From Paracoccaceae bacterium (GTDB lineage Bacteria; Pseudomonadota; Alphaproteobacteria; Rhodobacterales; Rhodobacteraceae), in NCBI GenBank assembly GCA_019090795.1, contig JAHRVG010000129.1:1-40957 (forward strand): DNA of 40,957 nt. The letters are read 5' to 3'. The position numbers were made by a program, and so were the translations under genes. Numbering within the stretch: the stretch's first letter is position 1; every line of letters starts with the position of its first letter. Below are positions 27,129-35,247 of the stretch, in pieces. A model generated the notes under the pieces. That model saw only the letters and a list, made by a program, of their open reading frames with translations, searched no databases and was not told the DNA's origin.

Positions 27129-27545
27129 TTGATCGGGATTGTTATCGTAGCACACGGCGGGCTGGCTAGGGAGTATTTGGCCGCGGTGGAGCATGTGATT
27201 GGCAAACAGGAGGGCATCCACGCGATTTCGATTGCGGCGGAATGTGACCGCGAGGCCAAACAAAAGGAAATTTGTGATGCGGCCGATGATGTGGATCAGG
27301 GCGATGGTGTCATCGTGGTGGTCGACATGTTCGGTAGTTCGCCCTCTAATCTGTCGATGTCAGCCTGCAACTGCGCAGAGCGCAAGATCCTCTACGGTGC
27401 AAATTTGCCGATGCTGGTAAAACTGGCTAGTTCGCGCGAGATGCTGATCGAAAAAGCAGTTGAAGTCAGCCTTCAGGCAGGCAAGAAATACATGAATACC
27501 TGCAGTGGTAATCCGTTGCATAGCATCAAAGGGTCCGACCGGTGA
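27129..27545 (+). CDS. PTS system mannose-type EIIA component
   Basis: 138 aa. An EIIA of the mannose class, starting IGIVIVAHGGLA with the phosphorylatable His9 and followed by DMFGSSPSNLS (about 90-100). No EIIB, EIIC or EIID is encoded nearby, so it is likely the end point of a regulatory phosphorelay rather than a sugar importer. The start codon is TTG at 27129 with AGGAG right upstream overlapping the rapZ stop. The TGA overlaps the HPr GTG start by 4 nt. Confidence 0.92.
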   Translation: MIGIVIVAHGGLAREYLAAVEHVIGKQEGIHAISIAAECDREAKQKEICDAADDVDQGDGVIVVVDMFGSSPSNLSMSACNCAERKILYGANLPMLVKLASSREMLIEKAVEVSLQAGKKYMNTCSGNPLHSIKGSDR

Positions 27546-27808
27546 AAATGAACCTCGAAATCACGAATGAAAAGGGCCTGCACGCGCGGGCCTCGGCCAA
27601 ATTTGTGGAAACTGTGGCCGGATTTGATGCGGATGCCGAAGTAACCAAAGATGGTATGTCGGTGATGGGCGATTCGATCATGGGTTTGATGATGCTTGCC
27701 GCGTCAATAGGCACCACAATTGATGTAGAGACCAGCGGGAAACAATCACAAGAACTGGCTGAGGCGTTAAATGCTCTGGTGAAAGACCGGTTTGGTGAGG
27801 GAAAATGA
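27542..27808 (+). CDS. ptsH: HPr phosphocarrier protein
   Basis: 88 aa. His14 in KGLHARAS is the residue phosphorylated by enzyme I, and Ser45 in GDSIMGLMML is the site used by HPr kinase, so both inputs can act. Enzyme I is not in the window. The start is GTG at 27542 (GTGA with the EIIA stop); the ATG at 27548 is a two-codon shorter option. The stop overlaps the acyltransferase ATG by 4 nt. Confidence 0.95.
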   Translation: MKMNLEITNEKGLHARASAKFVETVAGFDADAEVTKDGMSVMGDSIMGLMMLAASIGTTIDVETSGKQSQELAEALNALVKDRFGEGK

Positions 27809-28671
27809 CCGCCGAGCAGACCGACCATATTCTTGAGGCAACCGGAGGGGCCACCCCTTATAATCCGGCTGACCTGACCTATGCGACCTCCTTTACCTCG
27901 CCGCTCAAGCGTATTCTGATCAAGGTAATTGAGAACCTGACAGGGCGGATCAAATTACTGCGGCTGGTGCGCAAGTGGGAAAGGGATGCGGAACGCCCGG
28001 ATGATTTCTGGGAATCGGTTCTGGAACGGCTTGAAATCAAGCTAACAACACCACAGGCGGAGCTGGACTGTATCCCCAAGAATGGCCCTCTGGTCGTTGT
28101 GTCAAATCACCCGCACGGCCTCATTGATGGTATTGTGATGGCGCATCTTATGGGGCAGGCGCGGGACGATTATAAAATCCTGACGCGCTCGCTGTTGTGT
28201 CATGTACCACGGATTGACAAGTATTTGCTGCCCGTCAGTTTTCCCCATGAAGAAGGGGCAATCCAGAATAACATTCACACTCGCAAGGTTGCTATACAAC
28301 ACTTGAAAAATGGCGGTTGCGTTGCCCTGTTTCCCGCAGGGACTGTGGCTACCAGCAAAACATGGTTTGGTCCTGCGATTGATCCGAACTGGATGACCTT
28401 TACCGCTAAAATGATCCGCCAAAGCGGCGCACAGGTGTTGCCGGTGTATTTTCCGGGGCAAAATAGCCGTTGGTTCCAGATTGCCAACAAATTATCTACC
28501 ACACTGCGCCAAAGCTTGCTATTGCATGAAATTGCTTCTGCGATGAAGAAAGACCAACCGGTGAAAGTGGGCAAGTTGATCCCGCAAGATGTGTTGAAAT
28601 CCTATGAGAAAGACGCGCCAGGGTTAATGAAATACCTGCGCGCGCAAACGCTGGCAATGAAACCGAAATAG
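27805..28671 (+). CDS. PlsC-like acyltransferase, candidate SalA (sulfur-containing aminolipid synthesis)
   Basis: 288 aa, soluble or peripheral, of the lysophospholipid/lyso-aminolipid O-acyltransferase superfamily. The catalytic block is NHPHGLID (101-108), with His and Asp five residues apart instead of the four of PlsC, as in hemolysin/OlsA-like enzymes. The acceptor block is FPAGT (176-180) in place of FPEG. From memory, roseobacters have an acyltransferase SalA needed for a sulfur-containing aminolipid; family and neighbourhood may match, but I cannot verify it, so OlsA or another acyltransferase remains possible. It is coupled to HPr by a 4-nt overlap, the last gene of the chvI operon. 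Confidence 0.78.
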   Translation: MTAEQTDHILEATGGATPYNPADLTYATSFTSPLKRILIKVIENLTGRIKLLRLVRKWERDAERPDDFWESVLERLEIKLTTPQAELDCIPKNGPLVVVSNHPHGLIDGIVMAHLMGQARDDYKILTRSLLCHVPRIDKYLLPVSFPHEEGAIQNNIHTRKVAIQHLKNGGCVALFPAGTVATSKTWFGPAIDPNWMTFTAKMIRQSGAQVLPVYFPGQNSRWFQIANKLSTTLRQSLLLHEIASAMKKDQPVKVGKLIPQDVLKSYEKDAPGLMKYLRAQTLAMKPK

Positions 28672-28679
28672 CCCGCAAC

Positions 28680-28700
28680 AAGGGGGTACTCCTGCCCCTT
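28680..28700 (+). terminator. Hairpin after the acyltransferase gene
   Basis: A stem AAGGGG / CCCCTT (28680-28685 with 28695-28700) with a 9-nt loop begins 9 nt after the stop codon of the last gene of the chvI operon. A second perfect dyad, GTGAATT-AA-AATTCAC (28705-28720), follows and covers the stop of the converging gene. There is no long T-run, so strength is uncertain. Confidence 0.5.
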
Positions 28701-28716
28701 ATCAGTGAATTAAAAT

Positions 28717-29343
28717 TCACTTCCTAGTGTTGGGCGTGGCCGTGCTGCGCACGGCGGTGGTGTTCTCGCGGAGTTCTTTCCGCAATTTTGCAGCCTCTTC
28801 ATGATAGGATTCACCATCACCAAAATCTGAAAAATTTACATAGTTGGCATGTACTCCGGCCACCCGTCGAGCGTGTTTGATTGGACACCAGTATTGCTCT
28901 GTTCTTCCGGAGACCTCGCGGACAAAACTGATCAGCCCATTGGCATAGGAACAGTAAATGCAATTGAATTTCTGTAGCGTGTTGAGATAGGCAAGATGAT
29001 GTCGGTCAAAAACCAGATGCTCGGATCGTTTGACCTTGGTGATACCGTACAGCGGAAAGCAGACTGCGTGATAGATGCTCACAAATAAATCAAGCAGTAC
29101 CAAGGGCACAATCAGGGAATAAATGAGAGGTGCAATAATCAAGACTTGCGGACGTGTGCGAGCTATAAACTGCCAAAACCCCACACGAAGTTCCCTGTGG
29201 CGTTGCCGGATTTCAGCGTCGAACACCACTTTTCCCTTTTCGAGGCGAACGCGAAGCTCGGCTTGGCGTTTTGCAAATTCAACCTCAAGCTTGCCCTGCA
29301 ATTCAGCAATCATCGCTGACAGATCAGATATCTGTGACTTCAT
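28717..29343 (-). CDS. Unknown two-TM protein with CxxC and WCPIKH motifs
   Basis: 208 aa; I do not recognise a named function. Residues 1-55 are charged and heptad-like, probably coiled coil. Residues 66-97 are strongly hydrophobic, likely a membrane hairpin. The remainder is a compact domain with FNCIYCSYANG (Cys128, Cys131), HH at 115-116, RTEQYWCPIKHARR (Cys153, His157) and an acidic GDGESYHEE tail. The Cys/His set could bind a metal or iron-sulfur cluster, which is inference. The ATG at 29343 has GGAG 6 nt before it; an upstream in-frame start at 29358 lies across that site. It is 131 bp downstream of cobN on the same strand. Confidence 0.72.
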   Translation of the reverse strand: MKSQISDLSAMIAELQGKLEVEFAKRQAELRVRLEKGKVVFDAEIRQRHRELRVGFWQFIARTRPQVLIIAPLIYSLIVPLVLLDLFVSIYHAVCFPLYGITKVKRSEHLVFDRHHLAYLNTLQKFNCIYCSYANGLISFVREVSGRTEQYWCPIKHARRVAGVHANYVNFSDFGDGESYHEEAAKLRKELRENTTAVRSTATPNTRK

Positions 29344-29409
29344 TGGGTCTCCAGTCAAGTGGTCCTGCCCCTAGGCAAATTTGCATCGGGATGGCTTTTC
29401 ACTTTCTTG

Positions 29410-29439
29410 AGTATGCCTTTTTAGGGCTCTGTTTTTCAA
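29410..29439 (-). promoter_or_regulatory. Possible sigma70-type promoter for the unknown two-TM gene
   Basis: On the minus strand TTGAAA (29439-29434) and CATACT (29415-29410) are 18 bp apart, about 65 bp before the ATG at 29343. A perfect 10-bp palindrome GCAAATTTGC (29375-29384) lies between this and the start and could be an operator. Match quality is moderate. Confidence 0.3.
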
Positions 29440-29474
29440 GGTTCTTGTGATTGGCTTGGCTGGGAAGGTTCAAA

Positions 29475-32400
29475 TCACGCGAGCAACTCCTGCAATGTTG
29501 CGTGTGCAGAGTTTGATTTCGGCACCCACATGCCGCGATCAACTGCCTCTTGCAGACGCTCGGCGATTTCACGCAATGCTGGGGCGTTATTCTGTTCGAT
29601 AAATTCGCGGGTCTCTTCGTCTTCCAGAAAGGCTTGATGCACCAAATCGAAATGGTGGTTCTTGACTGCCCCCGTGGTGGCAGCAAAGGCGAACAGGTAA
29701 TCCACTGTTGCGGCAATTTCGAACGCGCCCTTGTATCCATGGCGCTTCATTCCATCGATCCATTTTGGATTTACCACGCGAGAGCGCACAACGCGGCTGA
29801 TTTCGTCATCCAGTGTGCGAATGATGGGGCGTTCGGGGCGAGAATGGTCATTGTGGTAGATCGGACGGTCACGCCCCTGTAAGGTTGAAACGGCTGCAGC
29901 TGCGCCGCCTTCGAACTGGTAATAATCGTCGCTGTCCAGCAAGTCATGCTCGCGGTTGTCTTGATTTTGTACCACGGCATCGACTTGAGAAAGTCGCTGT
30001 TTCAGGGCATCTTTGGCCGTTGTGCCTTCGGTTTTGGCCCCGTATGCATAACCGCCCCATTCGATATAGGCTTCGGCCAGATCACTTTTGTCAGCCCAGA
30101 GGCGCTCATCAATCATTGCTTGCAAGCCAGCCCCATAAGCGCCAGGTTTGGAGCCGAACACACGGAAGGCAGCATCGGGGGTGTTTTCGTTGCGCAGGCG
30201 TGCGGCGGCGGGGTTCATGTTATCGGGTTCATCCAGTGCCATTACTGCACGGGCGGCGGAATCCACCAGCGCCATCAGCTGCGGAAAGGCGTCGCGGAAA
30301 AAACCGGAGACCCGCAAGGTTACGTCCACGCGCGGGCGGTCCAGTACGCCAAGGGGCAGGATTTCAAAGCCGGTCACGCGGCGGTTGGCGCTGTCCCATT
30401 GTGGTTTTACCCCCATCAAGGCCAGAACTTGGGCAATGTCATCTCCGCCGGTACGCATATTGGCGGTGCCCCATGCAGTGACCAGCATGGCGCGGGGCCA
30501 GTCCCCCTCATCTTGCATATGGCGTTCAATCAACAAGTTGGCGGATTTCCAACCCAAGGCCCAGGCGGTTGGCGTCGGCACGGCACGGCTGTCGACCGAA
30601 TAAAAATTCCGGCCTGTGGGGAGCACATCGAGGCGGCCTCGCGTCGGTGCACCCGAGGGTGCCGGGGCGACGAACTGCCCTGCAAGGGCGGTGAGGAGGC
30701 CCGTATTTTCCTTCGGGCCGCAATCTGCCACCATGGGGCGGATGGTCTTTTCAATTCCGCTGAGAACGGCCTTGGTTTGGACCCAATTCGCAGGTTCGTC
30801 ACCATCCAACAGATTGCTAGCCAGCAACTCTATACGCTCGACCGTGTCACCAAATGTGCGCCAGATGTCGGAGGAAACCGCGGTCAAAACGTCAGGTTTT
30901 GCACCCTCCCATGGGGAGGACATTCTGCAATCCAGAGGGTCAAATTCGAGGTCCAAGTCTTTTGCCAAGGCGCGCTGCAAAGAGGCATTTTCGCCCTTTG
31001 CATCATCTCTGGGAACCCGCACCAGCGCCTGCACCAGATCGCGTTCTAACCGACCCTTGGGCGACTGCCCGAAAACGTGCAACCCATCTCGGATTTGCGC
31101 CTCTTTCAACTCGCACAAGAACTCGTCCAGCTTGGCCAGATCCCCGTCCTCATCTCGTCCGGCCATGCCTGCATCTTGATCAATGCCGGTGGCAGAAGTC
31201 AGCGTCAGGATTTCGCGGCGCAGATGTGTCAGGCGACGCGGGTCAACGCCTGCGGCTTCATAATATTCATCCACCAGCGCTTCAAGATCACGCAAAGGTC
31301 CATAGGTTTCTGCCCGTGACATGGGCGGGGTCAGATGGTCGATGATCACAGCAGAGGAGCGCCGCTTGGCTTGCGTTCCCTCGCCGGGATCATTGACGAT
31401 AAACGGGTAAATATGCGGCATAGGCCCCAACACCGCTTCGGGCAGGCAGGATTCTGACAAGGCCAGTGCTTTGCCGGGCAACCACTCCAGATTGCCATGT
31501 TTCCCCATGTGCACCAGCGCGTGGGCGCGGAACTGATTGCGCATCCAGAAATAGAAAGCGAGGTAGTTATGAGGCGGCACAAGATCCGGGGAATGATAGG
31601 TATCTTTAGGGTCGATATTATAGCCGCGCGCGGGCTGAATGCCGACGACAACGTTGCCAAATTGCAAGATAGACAGGTTGAAACGCCCGCAATCAACCGA
31701 ACCCGGGGTGTAAAACGGGTCTTGTTCCGGTTTGCCCCAACGCTCCTCGATTCGCCCACGAACTTCCCACGGCAATTGCCCATAGGCGATCTGGTAATCT
31801 GCCATCGACATTTCCACACCGCCGGACCGCTCAGCGCGATCCGTAAGCCAGTTGGTAGGCCCGGCAAGGATACCCGCCATCAGCGCGGCACTATCGGCTG
31901 GGACATCGCGCAGGGTATAGCCTGCTTCAGCCAATTCATCCAGAACGGCAACCGTGCCAGCCGGAGTATCCAGACCAACCCCGTTTGCAAGGCGCCCGTC
32001 CTTGTTTGGATAGTTCGCCAAGATGATGCCCACGCGGCGATCAGGTTCGGCAGTGGTGCGAAGTTTTGCCCAATTGGCCGTCAGCTGGGTTACGAAATCT
32101 ATCCTGTCCCCGCGTGCACGGTAGGCAGCAACAGGGCATTGGGTGTCCTCATCAAAATAGGCTTGATCTTTGAATGAAATAGCCCGAGACAGGATGCGTC
32201 CGTCGACTTCTGGCAAGGCTACATTCATTGCAATGTCACGGGCGGAAAGGCCGCTCAGACCCTCCTCCCATGCTTGTTCCGACGATCCCGCCAGCACCAC
32301 CTGAAAGACAGGCGCGCGGTTGGCGGCCTGCATCACAAGGGGGTTCGATGCCCCCTTGTGATGCTCCCCCTGATGCGGAGAGCCGACGGCGAAGGCGGTC

Positions 32401-33191
32401 ATGTTCAGGATCACGGAAGGGGGGGCGGCGCTGAACAGAGTTTCAAGCGTGGCCACGGAAATTGGGTCTTTCAGGCTGGCGACGAAGATCGGCATCGGGT
32501 TGAGGCCTTGGCGCAGCAGAGATTTGACCAGTCGGTTGATCGGGTTGAGGCCAGCGCCTTGCACCAGTGCGCGGTAAAAGACCAGCGGGACGACGGCAGC
32601 GCCTTTTGTCCAAAAGGGGCGGATGGTTTGCAGATCAACGAGGCCGGAGCCGGGCCAGTATATACCTGCGCGCAGCAGTGGCTTTGCTGTTGCGGGCCGC
32701 TCTGAATTGTCGCGCATGGCTTGGGCATAGCGCAAGAAGTTTAGGTTATTTTCGGGGCCGCCCTCGACAAGGTAGGCCCAGAGGTTTTCCCAATCTTGGC
32801 GGGGCACTGTGGATAGTCGCCACAGGTCTTCGTCTGGTTTGTCATCGCCAGGCAGGGCGGCGAAGGCGATGCCCTGTTGGCCCAGGTGGATGGCATATTG
32901 TTCCAGTCCGTACTTCCAATACCCTGCGCCGCCCAATACCCTCGCGATCACTAGTTTGGATTTTGTGGCACAGTTCTCGATGTGCATATCAACAGACATC
33001 GGATGTTGCAGGTGGGTCAGGTTTGCCAGCCGCAAGGTGCCGGTTGTGCCCTTCAGTTCATTGTGCGCTTCGGAAAGGCCCGCGATTTCAGTGTCGGCAG
33101 CGGAAATAAAAACCAGGTCGGCGGGGGTTTGGCCGAGGTCAACCGGCTCTGAATCGTCGACGCTGCCGGGTTGGGCTTGGAGAAGGTGCAT
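29475..33191 (-). CDS. cobN: Cobaltochelatase subunit CobN
   Basis: 1238 aa, close to known CobN length (about 1250-1275). It is the large subunit of the ATP-dependent aerobic cobaltochelatase that inserts Co2+ into hydrogenobyrinic acid a,c-diamide, working with CobS and CobT, which are not in the window. Typical segments are IILANYPNKDGRLANGVGLDTP (about 390), HMGKHGNLEWLPGKALALS (about 560), PHIYPFIVNDPGEGTQAKRR (about 585) and the C-terminal MKRHGYKGAFEIAATVDYLFA (about 1160). BchH/ChlH is the paralogue, but the cobalt neighbours and CobN-like length favour CobN. It lies downstream of the GNAT and cobW genes. Confidence 0.95.
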   Translation of the reverse strand: MHLLQAQPGSVDDSEPVDLGQTPADLVFISAADTEIAGLSEAHNELKGTTGTLRLANLTHLQHPMSVDMHIENCATKSKLVIARVLGGAGYWKYGLEQYAIHLGQQGIAFAALPGDDKPDEDLWRLSTVPRQDWENLWAYLVEGGPENNLNFLRYAQAMRDNSERPATAKPLLRAGIYWPGSGLVDLQTIRPFWTKGAAVVPLVFYRALVQGAGLNPINRLVKSLLRQGLNPMPIFVASLKDPISVATLETLFSAAPPSVILNMTAFAVGSPHQGEHHKGASNPLVMQAANRAPVFQVVLAGSSEQAWEEGLSGLSARDIAMNVALPEVDGRILSRAISFKDQAYFDEDTQCPVAAYRARGDRIDFVTQLTANWAKLRTTAEPDRRVGIILANYPNKDGRLANGVGLDTPAGTVAVLDELAEAGYTLRDVPADSAALMAGILAGPTNWLTDRAERSGGVEMSMADYQIAYGQLPWEVRGRIEERWGKPEQDPFYTPGSVDCGRFNLSILQFGNVVVGIQPARGYNIDPKDTYHSPDLVPPHNYLAFYFWMRNQFRAHALVHMGKHGNLEWLPGKALALSESCLPEAVLGPMPHIYPFIVNDPGEGTQAKRRSSAVIIDHLTPPMSRAETYGPLRDLEALVDEYYEAAGVDPRRLTHLRREILTLTSATGIDQDAGMAGRDEDGDLAKLDEFLCELKEAQIRDGLHVFGQSPKGRLERDLVQALVRVPRDDAKGENASLQRALAKDLDLEFDPLDCRMSSPWEGAKPDVLTAVSSDIWRTFGDTVERIELLASNLLDGDEPANWVQTKAVLSGIEKTIRPMVADCGPKENTGLLTALAGQFVAPAPSGAPTRGRLDVLPTGRNFYSVDSRAVPTPTAWALGWKSANLLIERHMQDEGDWPRAMLVTAWGTANMRTGGDDIAQVLALMGVKPQWDSANRRVTGFEILPLGVLDRPRVDVTLRVSGFFRDAFPQLMALVDSAARAVMALDEPDNMNPAAARLRNENTPDAAFRVFGSKPGAYGAGLQAMIDERLWADKSDLAEAYIEWGGYAYGAKTEGTTAKDALKQRLSQVDAVVQNQDNREHDLLDSDDYYQFEGGAAAAVSTLQGRDRPIYHNDHSRPERPIIRTLDDEISRVVRSRVVNPKWIDGMKRHGYKGAFEIAATVDYLFAFAATTGAVKNHHFDLVHQAFLEDEETREFIEQNNAPALREIAERLQEAVDRGMWVPKSNSAHATLQELLA

Positions 33192-33226
33192 TTTAGCGGG
33201 CCTTTGAATTGGCGAGAGTTGGGGTG

Positions 33227-33246
33227 CCTCCGGCGAGGATATTTGG
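33227..33246. repeat. Short intergenic element CCTCCGGCGAGG-ATATTTGG
   Basis: A 20-bp segment in the gap between the GNAT gene and cobN contains CCTC-CGGC-GAGG, which can fold into a small hairpin, followed by ATATTTGG. Similar CCTCCGGCGGGGATATTT tails occur between genes in many Rhodobacteraceae genomes, from memory. A related GCCTCCGGCG is on the minus strand at 36940-36950. Two partial copies in one window are weak evidence. Confidence 0.35.
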
Positions 33247-33272
33247 TGTGGGTTTGGGGTGCAAGAGGTGTG

Positions 33273-33731
33273 CTAGCTGAGAGATTTTTCCATGAACAGA
33301 CTGGCGGGGATCGTCTTGTAGTTGCCAAAAGCTGGGCAGGTTGCGTAGCCTAAAGCGGTGTATAGCGAAACGGCGGCGGTAAGTTGGGGCCCGGTTTCGA
33401 GGCTAATTTTGTCTATTTTGTTGCTTCGTGCGTGTGATTCCAGATGGGTCATCAGGGATTTTGCGATGCCAAGTCCGCGGGCGCTGTCTGGAACAAACAG
33501 GCGTTTGATCTCGCCGTATTTTGCATTGGAGACCAACGCGACACAGCCCATGGCGGCGGCATTTTTCCGGGCTACAAAAAAGGCGATGTTGGGTTTGTCG
33601 AGTTCTTCAGGTGAGAAGGTAAAACACTCGTCTTCACTGAACACCGCGCGCATGGCTACCTCGCTGCCCGCGATCAGGGCGCGGGCGTCATCCGTAAGGG
33701 GGCTTTCGATGGCGACGGTGGTTTGGCTCAT
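33273..33731 (-). CDS. GNAT-family N-acetyltransferase
   Basis: 152 aa. The acetyl-CoA site motif is DSARGLGIAKSLM (about 81-93), preceded by the beta-strand YGEIKRLFV and followed by ISLETGPQLTAAVSLYTALGY (about 113-133), the usual GNAT motif A and B order. The acceptor is unknown. Its ATG overlaps the cobW stop by 4 nt, so it is co-translated with a cobalt-metabolism gene and followed by cobN. A small-molecule or toxicity-related role is possible; none can be assigned. Confidence 0.86.
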   Translation of the reverse strand: MSQTTVAIESPLTDDARALIAGSEVAMRAVFSEDECFTFSPEELDKPNIAFFVARKNAAAMGCVALVSNAKYGEIKRLFVPDSARGLGIAKSLMTHLESHARSNKIDKISLETGPQLTAAVSLYTALGYATCPAFGNYKTIPASLFMEKSLS

Positions 33732-34795
33732 GCAGTGAGCGCTTTTTCAATCGCTGTTTGGTCAAGACCTGCCTGACCGATTACCACGAGGCGGGTTGTG
33801 CGCGGATCATTTGTTGCAAACGGGCGGTCGAAATATGTTTCTATGCGCGGGCCAACGGCCTGAATCGTCAGGCGCATGGGTTTGCCTGCTAAGGCAGCAA
33901 AACCTTTCAGGCGCAGGATGTCATGGGCTTTGATAACTTCGGTTAATTGCGCGGCGAATGCCGTGGGATCGGTGATTTCGGCACGTTCCACCACAAAGCT
34001 TTCAAATTCGTCATGATCGTGGTCATGGTGGTGATGGTCATCTCCTTCATCCTCGTGGTGATCGTGATGATGGTGGTGCACCTCGTTACGATCTTCAAGG
34101 TTATCCTCGGCACCGATGCCTTGGCCAAGCAACACGTCAACGGGAAGCGCGCCCATTTTGGCTTTGACAACCTGCACACCGTCGCGGCTGTCGGATTGCA
34201 ATTGGGCGACAAGGGTGGTGGCTTGGGCATCGCCCAGCAAATCTGCTTTGTTCACAACAATCAGGTCGGCGCAGGCGATTTGATCTTCGAATAGTTCGGA
34301 TAGCGGCGTTTCGTGGTCAAGGTTTTCATCTTGCGCACGCAGGGCATCTACGGCGGCGACGTTGTGGGCGAAACGGCCCTCGGAAACGGCTTTGCCATCG
34401 ACTACTGTGACCACTCCGTCAACGGTAACTTTGGTGCGGATTTCTGGCCAGTTAAAGGCGCGCACCAGCGGTTGAGGCAGGGCGAGGCCTGAAGTTTCGA
34501 TCACGATGTGATCGGGTGCTGGATCGCGCGCCAGCAGCATTTCCATGGTTGGAATGAAATCATCGGCAACGGTGCAGCAGATGCAGCCGTTGGACAATTC
34601 TACCACGTCTTCCTCGCGGCAGGTCTCATCGCCGCAACCTTTCAGAATCTCGCCATCCACACCGAGGTCACCGAATTCATTGATTACCAGCGCGATGCGT
34701 TTGCCCTGAGCATTTTGCAACATGTGGCGGATCAGGGTGGTTTTTCCGGCACCAAGAAAGCCGGTAACGACGGTGGCGGGGATTTTAGCAGGCAT
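33728..34795 (-). CDS. cobW: CobW-type metal-chaperone GTPase with His-rich loop
   Basis: 355 aa G3E GTPase. The Walker A is GFLGAGKTT (12-20), the metal-binding CxCC is CICC (71-74) and the G4 motif is NKAD (182-185); the C-terminal CobW_C domain spans about 265-350. Between them, residues 240-262 hold 13 His mixed with Asp and Glu, a likely metal reservoir. CobW proteins load cobalt for cobalamin synthesis; COG0523 relatives serve zinc, but cobN and the B12 riboswitch locus support cobalt. It is divergent from the DUF1636 gene with 74 bp between and is first in cobW-GNAT-cobN. Confidence 0.94.
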   Translation of the reverse strand: MPAKIPATVVTGFLGAGKTTLIRHMLQNAQGKRIALVINEFGDLGVDGEILKGCGDETCREEDVVELSNGCICCTVADDFIPTMEMLLARDPAPDHIVIETSGLALPQPLVRAFNWPEIRTKVTVDGVVTVVDGKAVSEGRFAHNVAAVDALRAQDENLDHETPLSELFEDQIACADLIVVNKADLLGDAQATTLVAQLQSDSRDGVQVVKAKMGALPVDVLLGQGIGAEDNLEDRNEVHHHHHDHHEDEGDDHHHHDHDHDEFESFVVERAEITDPTAFAAQLTEVIKAHDILRLKGFAALAGKPMRLTIQAVGPRIETYFDRPFATNDPRTTRLVVIGQAGLDQTAIEKALTA

Positions 34796-34869
34796 GGCAA
34801 TTGCTCCGGTAATAAGAGTGGGGTATAGGCCGGATCAGGGCCAATGATTGGAAGGATTGGACGCAGATT

Positions 34870-35247
34870 ATGCGCCATTGTTTAACGGTTTGTTCGACCT
34901 GCTGTAAAGCAGGGGATGCACCGCTCGGGGCGGGGCTGGCGCAGGCATTGCGCCGGTTGTTGTCTGCATCAAAGGATGCGGATATTCGCGCATTTGAAGT
35001 AGCAACGGTGGAGTGTATGTCGGTTTGTGGCGAACCGATCGGCCTGTCGTTCCGCGCGTCCGGCAAGGCTGCGTATCTGTTTGCGGGGATCGACCCAACG
35101 AAAGACGCCGCCGATATATTGGCGTTTGCGCGGCTGTATCTGGAGGCGCCTGACGGCATCATCGAGGACGCTCGCCCCTGTGGCCGGTTACGGTTTTGCC
35201 TTAGGGCGCGAATTCCTGCTGTGGGCACGGTTATTCTACCTGAATAA
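34870..35247 (+). CDS. DUF1636 Cys-rich metal-binding protein
   Basis: 125 aa, soluble, with eight Cys. N-terminal CLTVCSTCC (Cys4, 8, 11, 12) and ECMSVC (Cys49, Cys53) resemble thioredoxin-like [2Fe-2S] ferredoxins; Cys104 and Cys110 (ARPCGRLRFC) are extra. DUF1636 genes are frequent in cobalamin loci. It might donate electrons in corrin synthesis (for example to a cobalt reductase) or bind cobalt; neither is shown. It is the only plus-strand gene of the locus, and its last 17 bases overlap the end of the His-rich gene on the other strand. Confidence 0.85.
   Translation: MRHCLTVCSTCCKAGDAPLGAGLAQALRRLLSASKDADIRAFEVATVECMSVCGEPIGLSFRASGKAAYLFAGIDPTKDAADILAFARLYLEAPDGIIEDARPCGRLRFCLRARIPAVGTVILPE

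Noticed and set aside
29946-31049. 367-aa open frame on the plus strand inside cobN
   Set aside because: Antisense to the conserved CobN C-terminal half; no motif or ribosome site.
33997-34085. Repetitive ATG/GTG-rich DNA that looks like a tandem repeat
   Set aside because: It is the codon run for the His/Asp-rich loop of CobW, not a CRISPR array or VNTR.
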